Shown here in pieces: positions 1 through 8,617 of a stretch of DNA of 55,036 bases. This DNA is from an uncultured Pelagibacteraceae bacterium. GTDB lineage: Bacteria; Pseudomonadota; Alphaproteobacteria; Pelagibacterales; Pelagibacteraceae. The notes beneath the pieces are model-generated. The model was not told the origin of the DNA. It saw only the letters and a list, made by a program, of their open reading frames with translations, and did not search any database. The stretch covers positions 1-55,036 of the forward strand of contig CAJWPG010000005.1 of NCBI GenBank assembly GCA_913045275.1, in the 5' to 3' direction. The position numbers and the translations under genes were made by a program. Within the stretch, counting starts at the first letter, position 1. Every line of letters begins with the position of its first letter.

Positions 1-155
1 ACACCTTTTCACCCTTGCCTTGATAAGGCGGTTTATTTTCTGTGGCACTATCCCTAGGGTTTCCCCCGCCAGCTGTTAACTGGCACTGTGTCTTTGTAGA
101 GCCCGGACTTTCCTCTTTAATAAATTAAAGCGATAAGTCGTTCATCTGGCAAGTG
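1..155 (-). ncRNA. rnpB: RNase P RNA, 5' part (truncated by window edge)
   Basis: Catalytic RNA of RNase P, which removes the 5' leader of tRNA precursors. On the minus strand the class A core block GAGGAAAGTCCGGGCTC (99-115) is intact. It is followed by the hairpin around AGCTGGC, the GGGGGAAACCC element, the ACAGAAA-A-AAACCGCC region and AGGGTGAAAAGGTGT at the window edge, in the same order as in other bacterial type A RNAs. The 5' end is placed near 155 by the start of the P1-like stretch and is approximate. The 3' half, including the 3' strand of the P4 pseudoknot, lies left of the window. Confidence 0.93.
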
Positions 156-187
156 CAAACTATTACTTTTTTTTATATTTTCAATAT

Positions 188-937
188 TTATTTTTTGCTT
201 GAAATAAGGGTTTTTATAATTTCAAAACATTCCTTGTCAATTTTTCCATCAATCAATTCAGGTCTAAACCGTCTTTGGAAACTAATAACAATTTTTTTTA
301 ATTCGTTTTTTTTTGAAGTATTGATGAAATATCCAAATTTATTTAATTTTTTTAAAAAAAATATATTCTCAATATTAATTTCTTTACCTCTCAATTTATT
401 GGATTCTCTAAAATTTAATTTATGCCACACTCCAATTTTTTTATTTGCAAGCAATTTCCATGGAAATTTTTCCCCGGGATCTTTTTTTCTTAGAGGAGAT
501 ATATCGGAATGACCTAAAATATTTTGTTTTTTAATTTTATATTTTTTTATTAATATTTTTGAAATTTTAATTAAACATTTTATTTGTTTTTTTTTAAAAT
601 CTTTATAACCACCTTCATGACCCGGATTTGAAATTTCAATACCTATAGAACTATTATTTAATAATTTATTACCTCTCCAATAAGATTTGCCCGCATGCCA
701 TGCATTATATAAATCTGGAACCAATTGAATCAATTTACCATTTTTATCGATATAATAATGACAACTAACTTTAGAGTTGAAATTAGTTAATTTGCCTATT
801 GCCAATTTATCACTTTCCATTCCTGTATAGTGAAAAATTAAATATTTTATGTTTTTTTTGCTTCTTTTTACTAAATCAAAGTTTGGAGAGTAATTAGTTG
901 ACATTTTTTCAACATTATTTGGCATAAATTTTAACAA
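188..937 (-). CDS. N-acetylmuramoyl-L-alanine amidase (AmpD/AmiD type) with peptidoglycan-binding domain
   Basis: Amidase_2 family zinc enzyme that cuts the MurNAc-L-Ala bond in muropeptides or peptidoglycan. The expected ligands are visible: H36 in FHYTG, H143 in LGHSD and D153 in KKDPG, plus E101 in GIEI. Residues about 165-249 resemble a PG_binding_1 domain (QRRFRP...DG..D), an arrangement known from AmiD rather than the single-domain AmpD. No signal peptide is evident, which fits a cytosolic recycling role better; AmpD or AmiD is therefore left open. M1 (937), M5 (925) and M12 (904) are all possible starts. A TATAAT-like element lies just upstream of 937. It is divergent from mlaA, with a 45-bp gap. 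Confidence 0.88.
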   Translation of the reverse strand: MLKFMPNNVEKMSTNYSPNFDLVKRSKKNIKYLIFHYTGMESDKLAIGKLTNFNSKVSCHYYIDKNGKLIQLVPDLYNAWHAGKSYWRGNKLLNNSSIGIEISNPGHEGGYKDFKKKQIKCLIKISKILIKKYKIKKQNILGHSDISPLRKKDPGEKFPWKLLANKKIGVWHKLNFRESNKLRGKEINIENIFFLKKLNKFGYFINTSKKNELKKIVISFQRRFRPELIDGKIDKECFEIIKTLISSKK

Positions 938-982
938 TTTAATGTTTATATTATATTAAGAAAGATTATAAACCATATATGT

Positions 983-1774
983 ATGAAAAAATTATTCTCA
1001 ATTGCAGTCTTAATATTATTTAGTCAGTTTCAAGTATTAAATGCTATAGCTGGTTCTGATGGTCAATTGGAAATTTCTTCAAAAAAAAATAATCAAGATG
1101 TAAAAGATTGTTTTGAAAGTGTTAATAGAGGTATTTTTGCTTTCAACCAAGGATTAGATAAAGTTATATTTAAACCTTTGGCAAAAGGATATAGAAAACT
1201 TCCACAACCAGTGAGATCTGGTACAAGTAATGCTTTAAGCAATTTAGGAAATTTAGTTACAATTCCAAACAATATTCTTCAAGGACAAATAAAAGATGCA
1301 AGTATAAATTCTTTAAGACTAATAATTAACTCAACTTTAGGAATTGTTGGTATTTTTGATGTTGCATCTTACTATGGTTTGCAAAAACTAGAAAAAGAAG
1401 ATTATGGACAAACATTAGGAACTTGGGGTGTTGGCGAAGGTTGTTACTTTGTATTGCCAGTTCTTGGTCCAACTACAGTAAGAGACTCGATTGGTTCTTT
1501 AGCAAATGCTACGGGTGGTGATGCTTGGTACAATGTAACAGTTGCAAACGATACACGATATTTTAATGAGGCAGATTATTATTTAACTCGATTATTATCT
1601 GGCATTGATTTTAGAGCTAAGAATTTGGAATCACTTGATAGCCTTGAAAACACATCAATAGATTTATATGCATCAATAAGAAGCTTATATCTTCAAGATA
1701 GACAAAGAAAAATTAAAAACCTTGATGAAGCTACCGAAACAATGAGTGATGATGATTGGGACGAAATAGACTAA
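983..1774 (+). CDS. mlaA: MlaA/VacJ family outer-membrane lipid asymmetry protein
   Basis: MlaA (VacJ) removes mislocalised phospholipid from the outer leaflet of the outer membrane and hands it to MlaC. Family motifs are present: FESVNRGIFAFN, the DxASYYGL region, and the GQTLGTWGVGEG...PVLGPTTVRD stretch near residues 140-170. The N terminus is a hydrophobic secretion signal ending near NAIAG. Unlike the classical lipoprotein, no lipobox cysteine follows it; the first cysteine is well inside the mature protein, before FESVN. It is followed 15 nt later by mlaC, so the two probably form one transcript. The inner-membrane MlaFED genes are not in this window. Confidence 0.9.
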   Translation: MKKLFSIAVLILFSQFQVLNAIAGSDGQLEISSKKNNQDVKDCFESVNRGIFAFNQGLDKVIFKPLAKGYRKLPQPVRSGTSNALSNLGNLVTIPNNILQGQIKDASINSLRLIINSTLGIVGIFDVASYYGLQKLEKEDYGQTLGTWGVGEGCYFVLPVLGPTTVRDSIGSLANATGGDAWYNVTVANDTRYFNEADYYLTRLLSGIDFRAKNLESLDSLENTSIDLYASIRSLYLQDRQRKIKNLDEATETMSDDDWDEID

Positions 1775-1789
1775 TAATAATTTTATAAA

Positions 1790-2380
1790 ATGAAAATATT
1801 AAAATTAATATTAGTTATTTTTACATCATTCTTACTAAACAATATAAGTCTTGCAAAAGATCCTGGTGAACTGATTAACAGCATAGTAAATGAAGCCTCA
1901 TTGGTTTTAAAAAGCTCTGACCCTGTAGAGTCAAAAATTATTAAACTAAATAATATTGCGGAAAGAAGTGTAGATATTAATGGAATTGGAATGTATGCGC
2001 TGGGAAAACATAAAAAAACAATTTCAGAAGACCAAAAAACAAAATATAACAAGCTTTTCAGAAGTTATTTTTTAAAAAGCTTTTCTAGTAGATTGGTGGA
2101 TTATACAGATCCAAAAATTAATGTAGTTTCACAAAAAAAAATCAATAAAAAGTATACTATTGTTAACAGCATATTAGAAGCAACGTCAAAAAGACCACAG
2201 GTAAAAATTGATTGGAGAATTTATACCAAAAATCCAGACAAACCTTTAATTAGAGATTTAATTGTTGAAGGTTTAAGTTTAGCACGAACTCAAAAAGAAG
2301 AGTTTAATTCAGTTATTCAAAATAATGACGGAGATTTAAATGCTTTATTTAAAACTCTAGAAGAATTTTTGATCAAATAA
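1790..2380 (+). CDS. mlaC: MlaC/Ttg2D family periplasmic phospholipid-binding protein
   Basis: Soluble periplasmic carrier that shuttles phospholipid between MlaA in the outer membrane and the MlaFEDB ABC transporter. It begins with a clear signal peptide (hydrophobic core residues 3-20, then SLAKD). The body matches the Tol_Tol_Ttg2 family: a conserved helix with DINGIGMYALGKH, then YNKLFRSYFLKSFSSRL, and a C-terminal IDWRIY...I.D.IVEGLSLARTQKEEF block. The length of 196 aa is normal for the family. It lies directly behind mlaA on the same strand and ends 25 bp from the convergent gene at 2406. Confidence 0.88.
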   Translation: MKILKLILVIFTSFLLNNISLAKDPGELINSIVNEASLVLKSSDPVESKIIKLNNIAERSVDINGIGMYALGKHKKTISEDQKTKYNKLFRSYFLKSFSSRLVDYTDPKINVVSQKKINKKYTIVNSILEATSKRPQVKIDWRIYTKNPDKPLIRDLIVEGLSLARTQKEEFNSVIQNNDGDLNALFKTLEEFLIK

Positions 2381-2405
2381 TTTTCAATAAAAATACCTAT
2401 TTATT

Positions 2406-2861
2406 TTATTTTTTTTTTGCTAATTTTTGTAATAAATATATTTCTTTATCTGTAAGAGTATTTTTTTCGTCTTTTATCTGATCGTCAAGACTAAATGATG
2501 TAACAAGAATTATTAAAGAAGATGCTCCTGTTAAAAATATAAAATAAATTGAACTTACTTTTAATACTATCAGGGTAATAAATACGCTAGTCCATCCAAT
2601 AAATATACCTCTAAGTATAGTTCTTTGACTTTTTAAATCATTTATTTTCATAAACTGAATAAACAAAAGTATTAATAAAAACATAATTCCAGCTATAGAT
2701 GCTCTCAATAAAACTAAAACATCTAATCCTCCTCCATAAAGCTCTCTATATATCAAATATGCAATTACAGCCTTGTAAGAAAAGAAAAATAAAATTATTA
2801 AAGCCGTACATGTAGAGGTCAAATAGGCAACTTTAGGATTTATTTTTATTTTAAAATTCAT
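2406..2861 (-). CDS. Small integral membrane protein of unknown function
   Basis: I do not recognise this protein. The 151-residue product has about four strongly hydrophobic segments (roughly residues 13-37, 47-67, 83-101 and 104-124). A charged C-terminal tail ends in TDKEIYLLQKLAKKK and would probably lie on one side of the membrane. There are no conserved catalytic motifs and no signal for a transporter family. It is convergent with mlaC and the last protein gene before the tRNA pair. Composition and codon use look like its neighbours, so there is no hint of transfer. The reading frame is long for such AT-rich DNA, which supports it being real. Confidence 0.7.
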   Translation of the reverse strand: MNFKIKINPKVAYLTSTCTALIILFFFSYKAVIAYLIYRELYGGGLDVLVLLRASIAGIMFLLILLFIQFMKINDLKSQRTILRGIFIGWTSVFITLIVLKVSSIYFIFLTGASSLIILVTSFSLDDQIKDEKNTLTDKEIYLLQKLAKKK

Positions 2862-2951
2862 AATTAATTATCAATTACTATTTTATATTTTCAATATATT
2901 TTCAAAATTAAAAAAAGCTAATAAAATATTTAATAATATTTAAGAAATTAA

Positions 2952-3028
2952 TGGTGGGCCCGCCAGGACTCGAACCTGGGACCAATACATTATGAGTGTA
3001 CTGCTCTAACCAACTGAGCTACAGGCCC
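2952..3028 (-). tRNA. tRNA with CAU anticodon (tRNA-Ile2 or elongator tRNA-Met)
   Basis: A complete cloverleaf is encoded with its CCA. The acceptor stem is GGGCCTG/CGGGCCC, the D arm GCTCAGTTGGTTAGAGC, the anticodon loop CTCATAA on a 5-bp stem, the variable loop TGGTC and the T arm CCAGG-TTCGAGT-CCTGG. The CAU anticodon fits either elongator Met or the lysidine-modified Ile2 that reads AUA. The acceptor stem resembles alphaproteobacterial tRNA-Ile, but sequence alone does not settle it. It is not the initiator type, since the first base pair is a regular G-C. Confidence 0.93.
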
Positions 3029-3088
3029 AAAATTAATTATTTAATTATATCATTTTTCAATAGTTATCAATTAAAGTTAAAAATTGAA

Positions 3089-3163
3089 TGGTGGGCCGTG
3101 TTGGTTACGCTCCAACTACCCCTGCAATGTCAATGCAGTACTCTACTATTGAGCTAACGGCCC
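3089..3163 (-). tRNA. tRNA-Val (GAC) with aberrant T loop
   Basis: Cloverleaf with encoded CCA. The acceptor stem GGGCCGT/ACGGCCC is perfectly paired, the D stem is GCTC/GAGT, the anticodon stem is CTGCA/TGCAG with loop TTGACAT (anticodon GAC), the variable loop is GGGTA and the T stem is GTTGG/CCAAC. The T loop reads AGCGTAA instead of the near-universal TTCRANY. The D loop AATAGTA has A at the position of conserved G18. All stems pair, so decay into a pseudogene is not obvious. It ends 2 bp from the rpoD stop codon. Confidence 0.8.
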
Positions 3164-3165
3164 AA

Positions 3166-5034
3166 TTAACTTTCTAAAAAGCTTTTTAATTGTTTTGATC
3201 TACTAGGATGTTTTAACTTTCTAAGCGCCTTTGCTTCAATTTGACGAATTCTTTCTCTTGTTACTGAAAATTGCAGACCAACTTCTTCCAAAGTGTGATC
3301 TGTATTCATACCAACACCGAATCTCATCCTTAACACTCTTTCCTCTCTAGGAGTTAAAGTTGATAAAATTTTTGTTGTTGCTTCACTTAAGTTAGACTTA
3401 ATTGCCTGCTCTAAAGGAGCTAAAGCTTTTGTATCTTCTATAAAATCTCCTAAACTACTATCCTCTTCATCTCCCACCGGTTTTTCAAGAGAAACTGGTT
3501 CTTTAGAGATTTTTAAAACTTTTCTCACTTTTTCAAGAGGCATTCTCAATTTTTTAGCCAGCTCTTCTGGTGTGGCTTCTCTACCAAATTCGCTTAATAT
3601 TAGTCTTTGGGTTCTTACAATCTTATTGATTGTTTCGATCATATGAACAGGGATCCTAATTGTTCTTGCTTGGTCTGCAATTGATCTTGTAATTGCCTGT
3701 CTTATCCACCATGTTGCATAAGTTGAAAATTTATATCCTCTTCTATATTCAAATTTATCTACGGCTTTCATTAAACCAATATTCCCCTCTTGAATTAAAT
3801 CCAAAAACTGTAGTCCTCTATTTGTATATTTTTTAGCAATTGATATGACCAATCTAAGGTTGGCTTCAACCATTTCTTTTTTAGCAATTCTAGATTCTTT
3901 CTCTCCCTTTTGAATTCTGCTAACTAATTTTTTAAATTCTGTTACAGATATGCCTAATTTACGACTTGTCTCAATCAATCTTTCTCTTATATTTTTAAAC
4001 TCATCCTTGTTTTTTTGAAAAAATTTCTTCCAGGATTCGTTTGTATCTAGAAAGTTTTTTAAATTTGGATTTATTTCATTTCCGACATAAAATTTTATAA
4101 ATTCATTTCTTGAAATTTTTGCATCTATAGCGAGTCTCAAAAGATTTCCTTCCAAAGAAATAATTTTTTTATTTTCTGTATAATGCTTCTGAACTAGAAT
4201 CTCTAATACAGACGGTGATAATTGAAGTGATTTTATATTTTCTAAAATATCATCAACAATTCTTTTGTAGTTTTTTTCTTTAGATGAGGAAAATGTTATC
4301 GATTTTAAAACACAATCTAGCTTCTCTTTTTGATATTTTATGAGCTTGTTATATTCTTTTGTTAAGTTGCTTACTGTTTGTAATACTTTCGGTTTTATTT
4401 CGCTTTCCATAGCTGCAAGAGTTGGGTTGAATTCATCGTCATCATTTTTTGTAACATTTTCTTGCTTAGCATCTTCATTTGAAGTATCTGTTTTTTTTTG
4501 TTTTGCACTTTGTCCAGTTTCTTCATCTTCCATGTAATTAGTATCAATATCTATAATTTCTCTAACTAGAATTTCGTCTTTTTGAAGTTGTTCGTTCCAT
4601 TCAAAAAATTGTTGTGCTGTAATTGGACTTTGTGATAACGCATTAAGCATAACATCTTTTCCAGCTTCAATTCTTTTTGCAATTGCAATTTCACCTTCTC
4701 TAGAAAGTAGCTCTACTCCTCCCATCTCTCTTAGATACATTCTTATAGGATCATCGCTTTTCTCGATGGATTTGCCTTCTTCTTTTGAAGCATTTTCTTT
4801 TTTTCTTAAAACTTTAAAGTCTGATTTTTTCTCTACTAAAAATATTTTCTCTTCAAGAATATGGATAAATGCTTGCTCTAAGTTATCGTTTGATAAATTT
4901 CTTTTTCCTAATGATTTATTTAATTCTTCGTGGGTTATAAATCCTCTATGGATTCCACGGCCCATCAACCTAGCAAATGATTTTGTAATTATTCTTTCCA
5001 CAATAAAAAGTTTGGAAGATGTATATAATGCCAA
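3166..5034 (-). CDS. rpoD: RNA polymerase primary sigma factor (sigma-70)
   Basis: Housekeeping sigma factor that directs RNA polymerase to -35/-10 promoters. At 622 aa it has the full primary-sigma layout: an N-terminal region 1.1-like part, region 1.2 ([22 protein letters not shown]), a long charged non-conserved region, region 2 with the core- and -10-binding segment ([33 protein letters not shown]), region 3, and region 4 ending with the helix-turn-helix [17 protein letters not shown]. It is the third gene of yqeY-dnaG-rpoD, 32 bp after dnaG, and is followed by tRNA genes. Confidence 0.98.
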   Translation of the reverse strand: MALYTSSKLFIVERIITKSFARLMGRGIHRGFITHEELNKSLGKRNLSNDNLEQAFIHILEEKIFLVEKKSDFKVLRKKENASKEEGKSIEKSDDPIRMYLREMGGVELLSREGEIAIAKRIEAGKDVMLNALSQSPITAQQFFEWNEQLQKDEILVREIIDIDTNYMEDEETGQSAKQKKTDTSNEDAKQENVTKNDDDEFNPTLAAMESEIKPKVLQTVSNLTKEYNKLIKYQKEKLDCVLKSITFSSSKEKNYKRIVDDILENIKSLQLSPSVLEILVQKHYTENKKIISLEGNLLRLAIDAKISRNEFIKFYVGNEINPNLKNFLDTNESWKKFFQKNKDEFKNIRERLIETSRKLGISVTEFKKLVSRIQKGEKESRIAKKEMVEANLRLVISIAKKYTNRGLQFLDLIQEGNIGLMKAVDKFEYRRGYKFSTYATWWIRQAITRSIADQARTIRIPVHMIETINKIVRTQRLILSEFGREATPEELAKKLRMPLEKVRKVLKISKEPVSLEKPVGDEEDSSLGDFIEDTKALAPLEQAIKSNLSEATTKILSTLTPREERVLRMRFGVGMNTDHTLEEVGLQFSVTRERIRQIEAKALRKLKHPSRSKQLKSFLES

Positions 5035-5066
5035 TTTTAAAAAAATCTATGTGATTTTTCTAATTT

Positions 5067-6842
5067 TTAATTGATTTTTTGCCTTTTTTTTAGCTCTTTT
5101 AGTTCATTAAAAGTTGCTTCACTCAAATCTTTTGAAAATTTTGATTCTAATTCAGTAATCCTGAATTCAAGTTCATAATTTTTAATATCTCTCAAAATTT
5201 CATTTAATATTTCAAGTATTTTTTCATCATCATTATAATTTTTTTCCAAAATATGTCTTATTGATGCATATTTTAATATTCTGTCAATTAAATTTTGATC
5301 AATGTTTATATTTTCAAAATCAGTTTTTTCTAAATTATTTGTTTCCTTTAAGATCTGTCTAAAAATTATTTTATTCTCATTAGAAAATAATTTTACATTT
5401 TCAATAAGGTGGTAATTTTCTCTTACAAGATGTGGTTTTTTTAATATTATATATAATAAAGAAAATTCTTTAATCTCTATTGGTTTTAAAGATTTGGTTT
5501 CATTGTAATAATTTTGAGTTTTCTTTAAAGATGTTGTTTGCTTTGGAGTAAAACTTTTATTTTTTCTATTAATATTTGGAGTTAATTCTGAAATTCTATC
5601 TAGAAAAAATTCTAACATATATTTTTTAATATATTCATCTTTTATTGTTGATGAAATTGATCTTAATTTCTTTTCAAATATCGCTCTAGAAGATGGATTA
5701 TCATCTAATTGTTTTGAATAATGTTCAAAAATAAATTTGTGTATTGAAATGGAATTTTTTTTTGAAAATTCCATAAAATATACTTTACCGTGTTTATTTG
5801 CAAAACTATCAGGATCGTGGTTATCGGGCAAAAATAAAAATGATATTTTTTTCTCTGGCTTTAATTCTACTATTGAATTTTCCGCCGCTCTTAAAGCTGC
5901 TTTATAGCCACTTTCGTCTCCATCAAAACATATAATTATATTTTCAAAAAATTGATTTAATATTAAAATTTGTCGATTGGTTAATGATGTTCCTAGGTTT
6001 GCAACGGCATTCTCAATACCATTTTTGTTCAAACCAATTACATCCATGTAACCTTCTACAAGATAAATATCTTCTACTTTATTAGATAATTTTCTCGCAT
6101 TGTTTAAATTAAAAAGATTTGAACCTTTTCTAAAAAATTCTGTTTCTGGTGAATTTATATATTTTGCTAAATTATTATTTTCTTCTAAAATTCTTCCACC
6201 AATACCTATTGGATTTCCTGAAATATTATTTATTGGAAAAATTATTCTATTCCTAAATCTTTCAACATATTTTTTTTTTCTTTCGTCAAAATAAAATAAA
6301 CCACAATCTTTTAATTTTTTCTCATCAAATTCTTTTTTTAATTCATTATAAAAATCTGAATTATTTGCTACAAATCCAATTTTGAATTTTTTAACTTCTT
6401 CACTGGTTAAACTTCTTTGTTTTAGATAATTTTTAGCAGCTTCTGCGGAAGGATTTTTAAATAATTCATAATGATATTTTTCAACATATTTTGAATAAAT
6501 TGATTTATACTCTATCCAATTTTTCTCTCTCTCTTCATCTTGTTTTGAAAAAGTATAAGGTCTCATTCCGGCTAAATTTGCTAAAGCTTTAACTGCTTCG
6601 CCAAATTTTAAATTTTGTGTTTTCATTAAAAAATCAAAAATATTTCCATGTTCACTTGTGCTAAAACAGTGGTAAAATTCTTTTTCATCATTTACAGTAA
6701 ATGATGGTGTTTTTTCATTTTTAAAAGGTGAAAGCCCAACAAACTCTTTTCCTCTTTTTTTTAAATTTACAGTTTTAGAAACAACAGTTGATACTTTTAA
6801 TCTTGTCTTAATTTCATCCAAATACTCTTTGGGATATTTCAT
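5067..6842 (-). CDS. dnaG: DNA primase with degenerate zinc-binding domain
   Basis: Synthesises RNA primers for Okazaki fragments in complex with the replicative helicase. The order is: N-terminal CHC2-type domain (1-100), RNA-polymerase/TOPRIM core (IGIGGR, then VEGYMDVIGL and ICFDGDESGYKAA), and a C-terminal helicase-binding region. The zinc site normally reads CPFH...HCFGCG. Here the four ligand positions are S38, K41, C59 and T62 (LSPFK and HCFST), so three of four metal ligands are gone while the surrounding fold residues (EKTPSF, HGN.FDFLM) are kept. The start abuts the yqeY stop with a 1-nt overlap. rpoD follows. Confidence 0.97.
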   Translation of the reverse strand: MKYPKEYLDEIKTRLKVSTVVSKTVNLKKRGKEFVGLSPFKNEKTPSFTVNDEKEFYHCFSTSEHGNIFDFLMKTQNLKFGEAVKALANLAGMRPYTFSKQDEEREKNWIEYKSIYSKYVEKYHYELFKNPSAEAAKNYLKQRSLTSEEVKKFKIGFVANNSDFYNELKKEFDEKKLKDCGLFYFDERKKKYVERFRNRIIFPINNISGNPIGIGGRILEENNNLAKYINSPETEFFRKGSNLFNLNNARKLSNKVEDIYLVEGYMDVIGLNKNGIENAVANLGTSLTNRQILILNQFFENIIICFDGDESGYKAALRAAENSIVELKPEKKISFLFLPDNHDPDSFANKHGKVYFMEFSKKNSISIHKFIFEHYSKQLDDNPSSRAIFEKKLRSISSTIKDEYIKKYMLEFFLDRISELTPNINRKNKSFTPKQTTSLKKTQNYYNETKSLKPIEIKEFSLLYIILKKPHLVRENYHLIENVKLFSNENKIIFRQILKETNNLEKTDFENINIDQNLIDRILKYASIRHILEKNYNDDEKILEILNEILRDIKNYELEFRITELESKFSKDLSEATFNELKELKKRQKIN

Positions 6843-7303
6843 TATTTATTAAGTATTTCCTTTAAAATTGAACCTGCCTTAGAAAAGTCTATTGAATCAG
6901 AATGATTTTTTTTTAATTCTCCCATAACTTTGCCCATATCTTTAATGGATGACGCTCCATTTTTCTCAATAATTTCCGAACAAAGTTTTCTTGTTTCTTC
7001 TCCTCCAAGCTGTTTTGGTAGATATTCTAAAAGAATATCAACTTCGCCTTGTTCTATTTCTAATAAATCATTTCGATTGCTTTTTTTGTAAACTTCAATC
7101 GATTCGGATCTCTGCTTAATCATTTTTTTAAGTAATTTTTTAATATCATTTTCGTCTGTCTCTTTTTTATCTGGTCCGGAACGATTATTAATATCAAGAT
7201 CTTTAATGCCTGATAATATTAACCTATAAGTTGATATTTTACTTTTATCTTTCGATTTTAATGCATTTTTATAGTCTGTTTGGATTTTATCTCTTAAGAT
7301 CAT
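6842..7303 (-). CDS. yqeY: GatB/YqeY domain protein
   Basis: Stand-alone YqeY protein related to the tail domain of the GatB amidotransferase subunit, thought to bind tRNA; its precise job is not settled. The 153 residues are helical and charged, with the family signature of an N-terminal ALKSKDK..I.T.RLI.S.IK, the middle KKMIKQRSESIEVYKKSNR, and the C-terminal GASSIKDMGKVMGELK. It heads the yqeY-dnaG-rpoD block, the usual bacterial arrangement. It is divergent from carA across 120 bp, where its promoter must lie. Confidence 0.93.
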   Translation of the reverse strand: MILRDKIQTDYKNALKSKDKSKISTYRLILSGIKDLDINNRSGPDKKETDENDIKKLLKKMIKQRSESIEVYKKSNRNDLLEIEQGEVDILLEYLPKQLGGEETRKLCSEIIEKNGASSIKDMGKVMGELKKNHSDSIDFSKAGSILKEILNK

Positions 7304-7407
7304 TTTTTTAATTTACTGTATAGACAATTTTGTTCAAAAGAAAAAATTGTTTTTTTTATTTATATTAGATGTGTTGCGGAAATTTAGGTTTTATTGTATT
7401 AACCTTT

Positions 7408-7427
7408 AACTCATGAGTTGTAATTGA
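7408..7427 (+). promoter_or_regulatory. Palindrome and 4-codon reading frame overlapping the carA start
   Basis: A perfect 12-bp palindrome AACTCATGAGTT (7408-7419) is centred on an ATG at 7413. That ATG opens the frame ATG AGT TGT AAT TGA (7413-7427). Its stop overlaps the TTG start of carA as TTGA (7424-7427), the geometry often seen in translational coupling. The remaining gap back to yqeY (7304-7407) is AT-rich with no clear -35/-10 pair that I would defend. Whether the mini-frame is translated is unknown. Confidence 0.35.
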
Positions 7428-8617
7428 CCACAAAACGAAAAAAAAAGAATTCAATTAAATCTCTATTTTCCCCCGCTATTTTAGTTCTTGAAAACAAATC
7501 AATATTTAGAGGTATCGGTTTAGGCTACGTGGGTAATGCAACTGGTGAAATTTGTTTTAATACTTCTTTAACAGGTTATCAAGAAATTATATCTGACCCA
7601 TCTTATGCTGGACAAATAATAAATTTCACTTTCCCCCATATTGGGAATGTTGGAACGAATAATGAAGACTTGGAATCTGATAAAATATGGACCAGAGGAG
7701 TTATTTTTAATTCTGAAATAACTAGCCCATCAAATTATAGATCTCTTAAAAATTTAGATGAATGGTTAAAAAAAAACAAAATTGTTGGAATAACAGGATT
7801 TGATACAAGAAGTTTAACAAATTTTATAAGAGATAAAGGAGCTCCAAAAGGCACAATATCAAACAATAAAAAAGGAAATTTTAATATTAAAAAATTAATT
7901 AACATTTCAACTAAATGGCCTGGATTAAATGGATTGGATTTAGCACAAGAAGTAACGACAAAAAAAACTTACACTTGGAAAGGATTAAAAACCTGGGAAA
8001 AAGGCAAAGGTTTTAAAAAAAATAAAAAAAAATCAATAAGAATTGTAGCTATAGATTATGGAATAAAAAAAAATATTTTAAGATATTTTTCAAATTATAA
8101 CTGTGAAGTAAAAGTAGTTTCATGCAAACAGACTGCTGAGGAAATATTAAAACTAAAACCAGATGGTATATTTTTATCAAACGGTCCTGGGGACCCTGCG
8201 GCAACAGGAAAATATGCAATAGAAACTGTTCAAAAATTAATTAGTTCTAATTTATCAATTTTTGGAATTTGTTTAGGTCATCAAATTCTTGCCTTGGCAT
8301 TAAAGGCAAAAACCAAAAAAATGAAACTTGGACATAGGGGTGCCAATCATCCTGTAAAAAATTTAATCAATAATAAAGTTGAAATAACAAGTCAAAATCA
8401 TGGTTTCGAAATTATAAAAGAAAGTTTATCAAAAAATATTAAAATAACCCATAGATCACTTTTTGATAACTGTATTGAAGGAATTAAGTTAAAAAATAAG
8501 CCAGTGTTCTCAGTACAATACCATCCTGAATCAAATCCGGGACCACAAGATAGTCATTATTTATTTAGTGATTTTATTAAAGAAGTAAAAAAATATGCCA
8601 AAAAGAAAAGATATTAA
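7424..8617 (+). CDS. carA: Carbamoyl-phosphate synthase small (glutaminase) subunit
   Basis: Hydrolyses glutamine and passes ammonia to CarB for carbamoyl phosphate, the precursor of pyrimidines and arginine. The N-terminal CPSase small-chain domain ([26 protein letters not shown]) is followed by a class I glutamine amidotransferase domain with its triad C283 (GICLGH), H367 and E369 (QYHPES). The start is TTG: an in-frame TAA lies directly before it and no other start codon precedes the conserved domain. It overlaps carB by 23 nt. The 397-aa length is normal. Confidence 0.97.
   Translation: MTTKRKKKNSIKSLFSPAILVLENKSIFRGIGLGYVGNATGEICFNTSLTGYQEIISDPSYAGQIINFTFPHIGNVGTNNEDLESDKIWTRGVIFNSEITSPSNYRSLKNLDEWLKKNKIVGITGFDTRSLTNFIRDKGAPKGTISNNKKGNFNIKKLINISTKWPGLNGLDLAQEVTTKKTYTWKGLKTWEKGKGFKKNKKKSIRIVAIDYGIKKNILRYFSNYNCEVKVVSCKQTAEEILKLKPDGIFLSNGPGDPAATGKYAIETVQKLISSNLSIFGICLGHQILALALKAKTKKMKLGHRGANHPVKNLINNKVEITSQNHGFEIIKESLSKNIKITHRSLFDNCIEGIKLKNKPVFSVQYHPESNPGPQDSHYLFSDFIKEVKKYAKKKRY

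Noticed and set aside
153..512. Plus-strand open frame of 119 codons opposite the amidase gene
   Set aside because: It lies wholly antisense to a well-supported gene and reads as Phe/Ile/Leu-rich noise from a Lys/Asn-rich gene.
2862..3165. Short repeats (TTATCAATTA at two places) in the tRNA spacers
   Set aside because: Ten-base A/T-rich matches are expected by chance here; otherwise the spacers hold only the two tRNAs.
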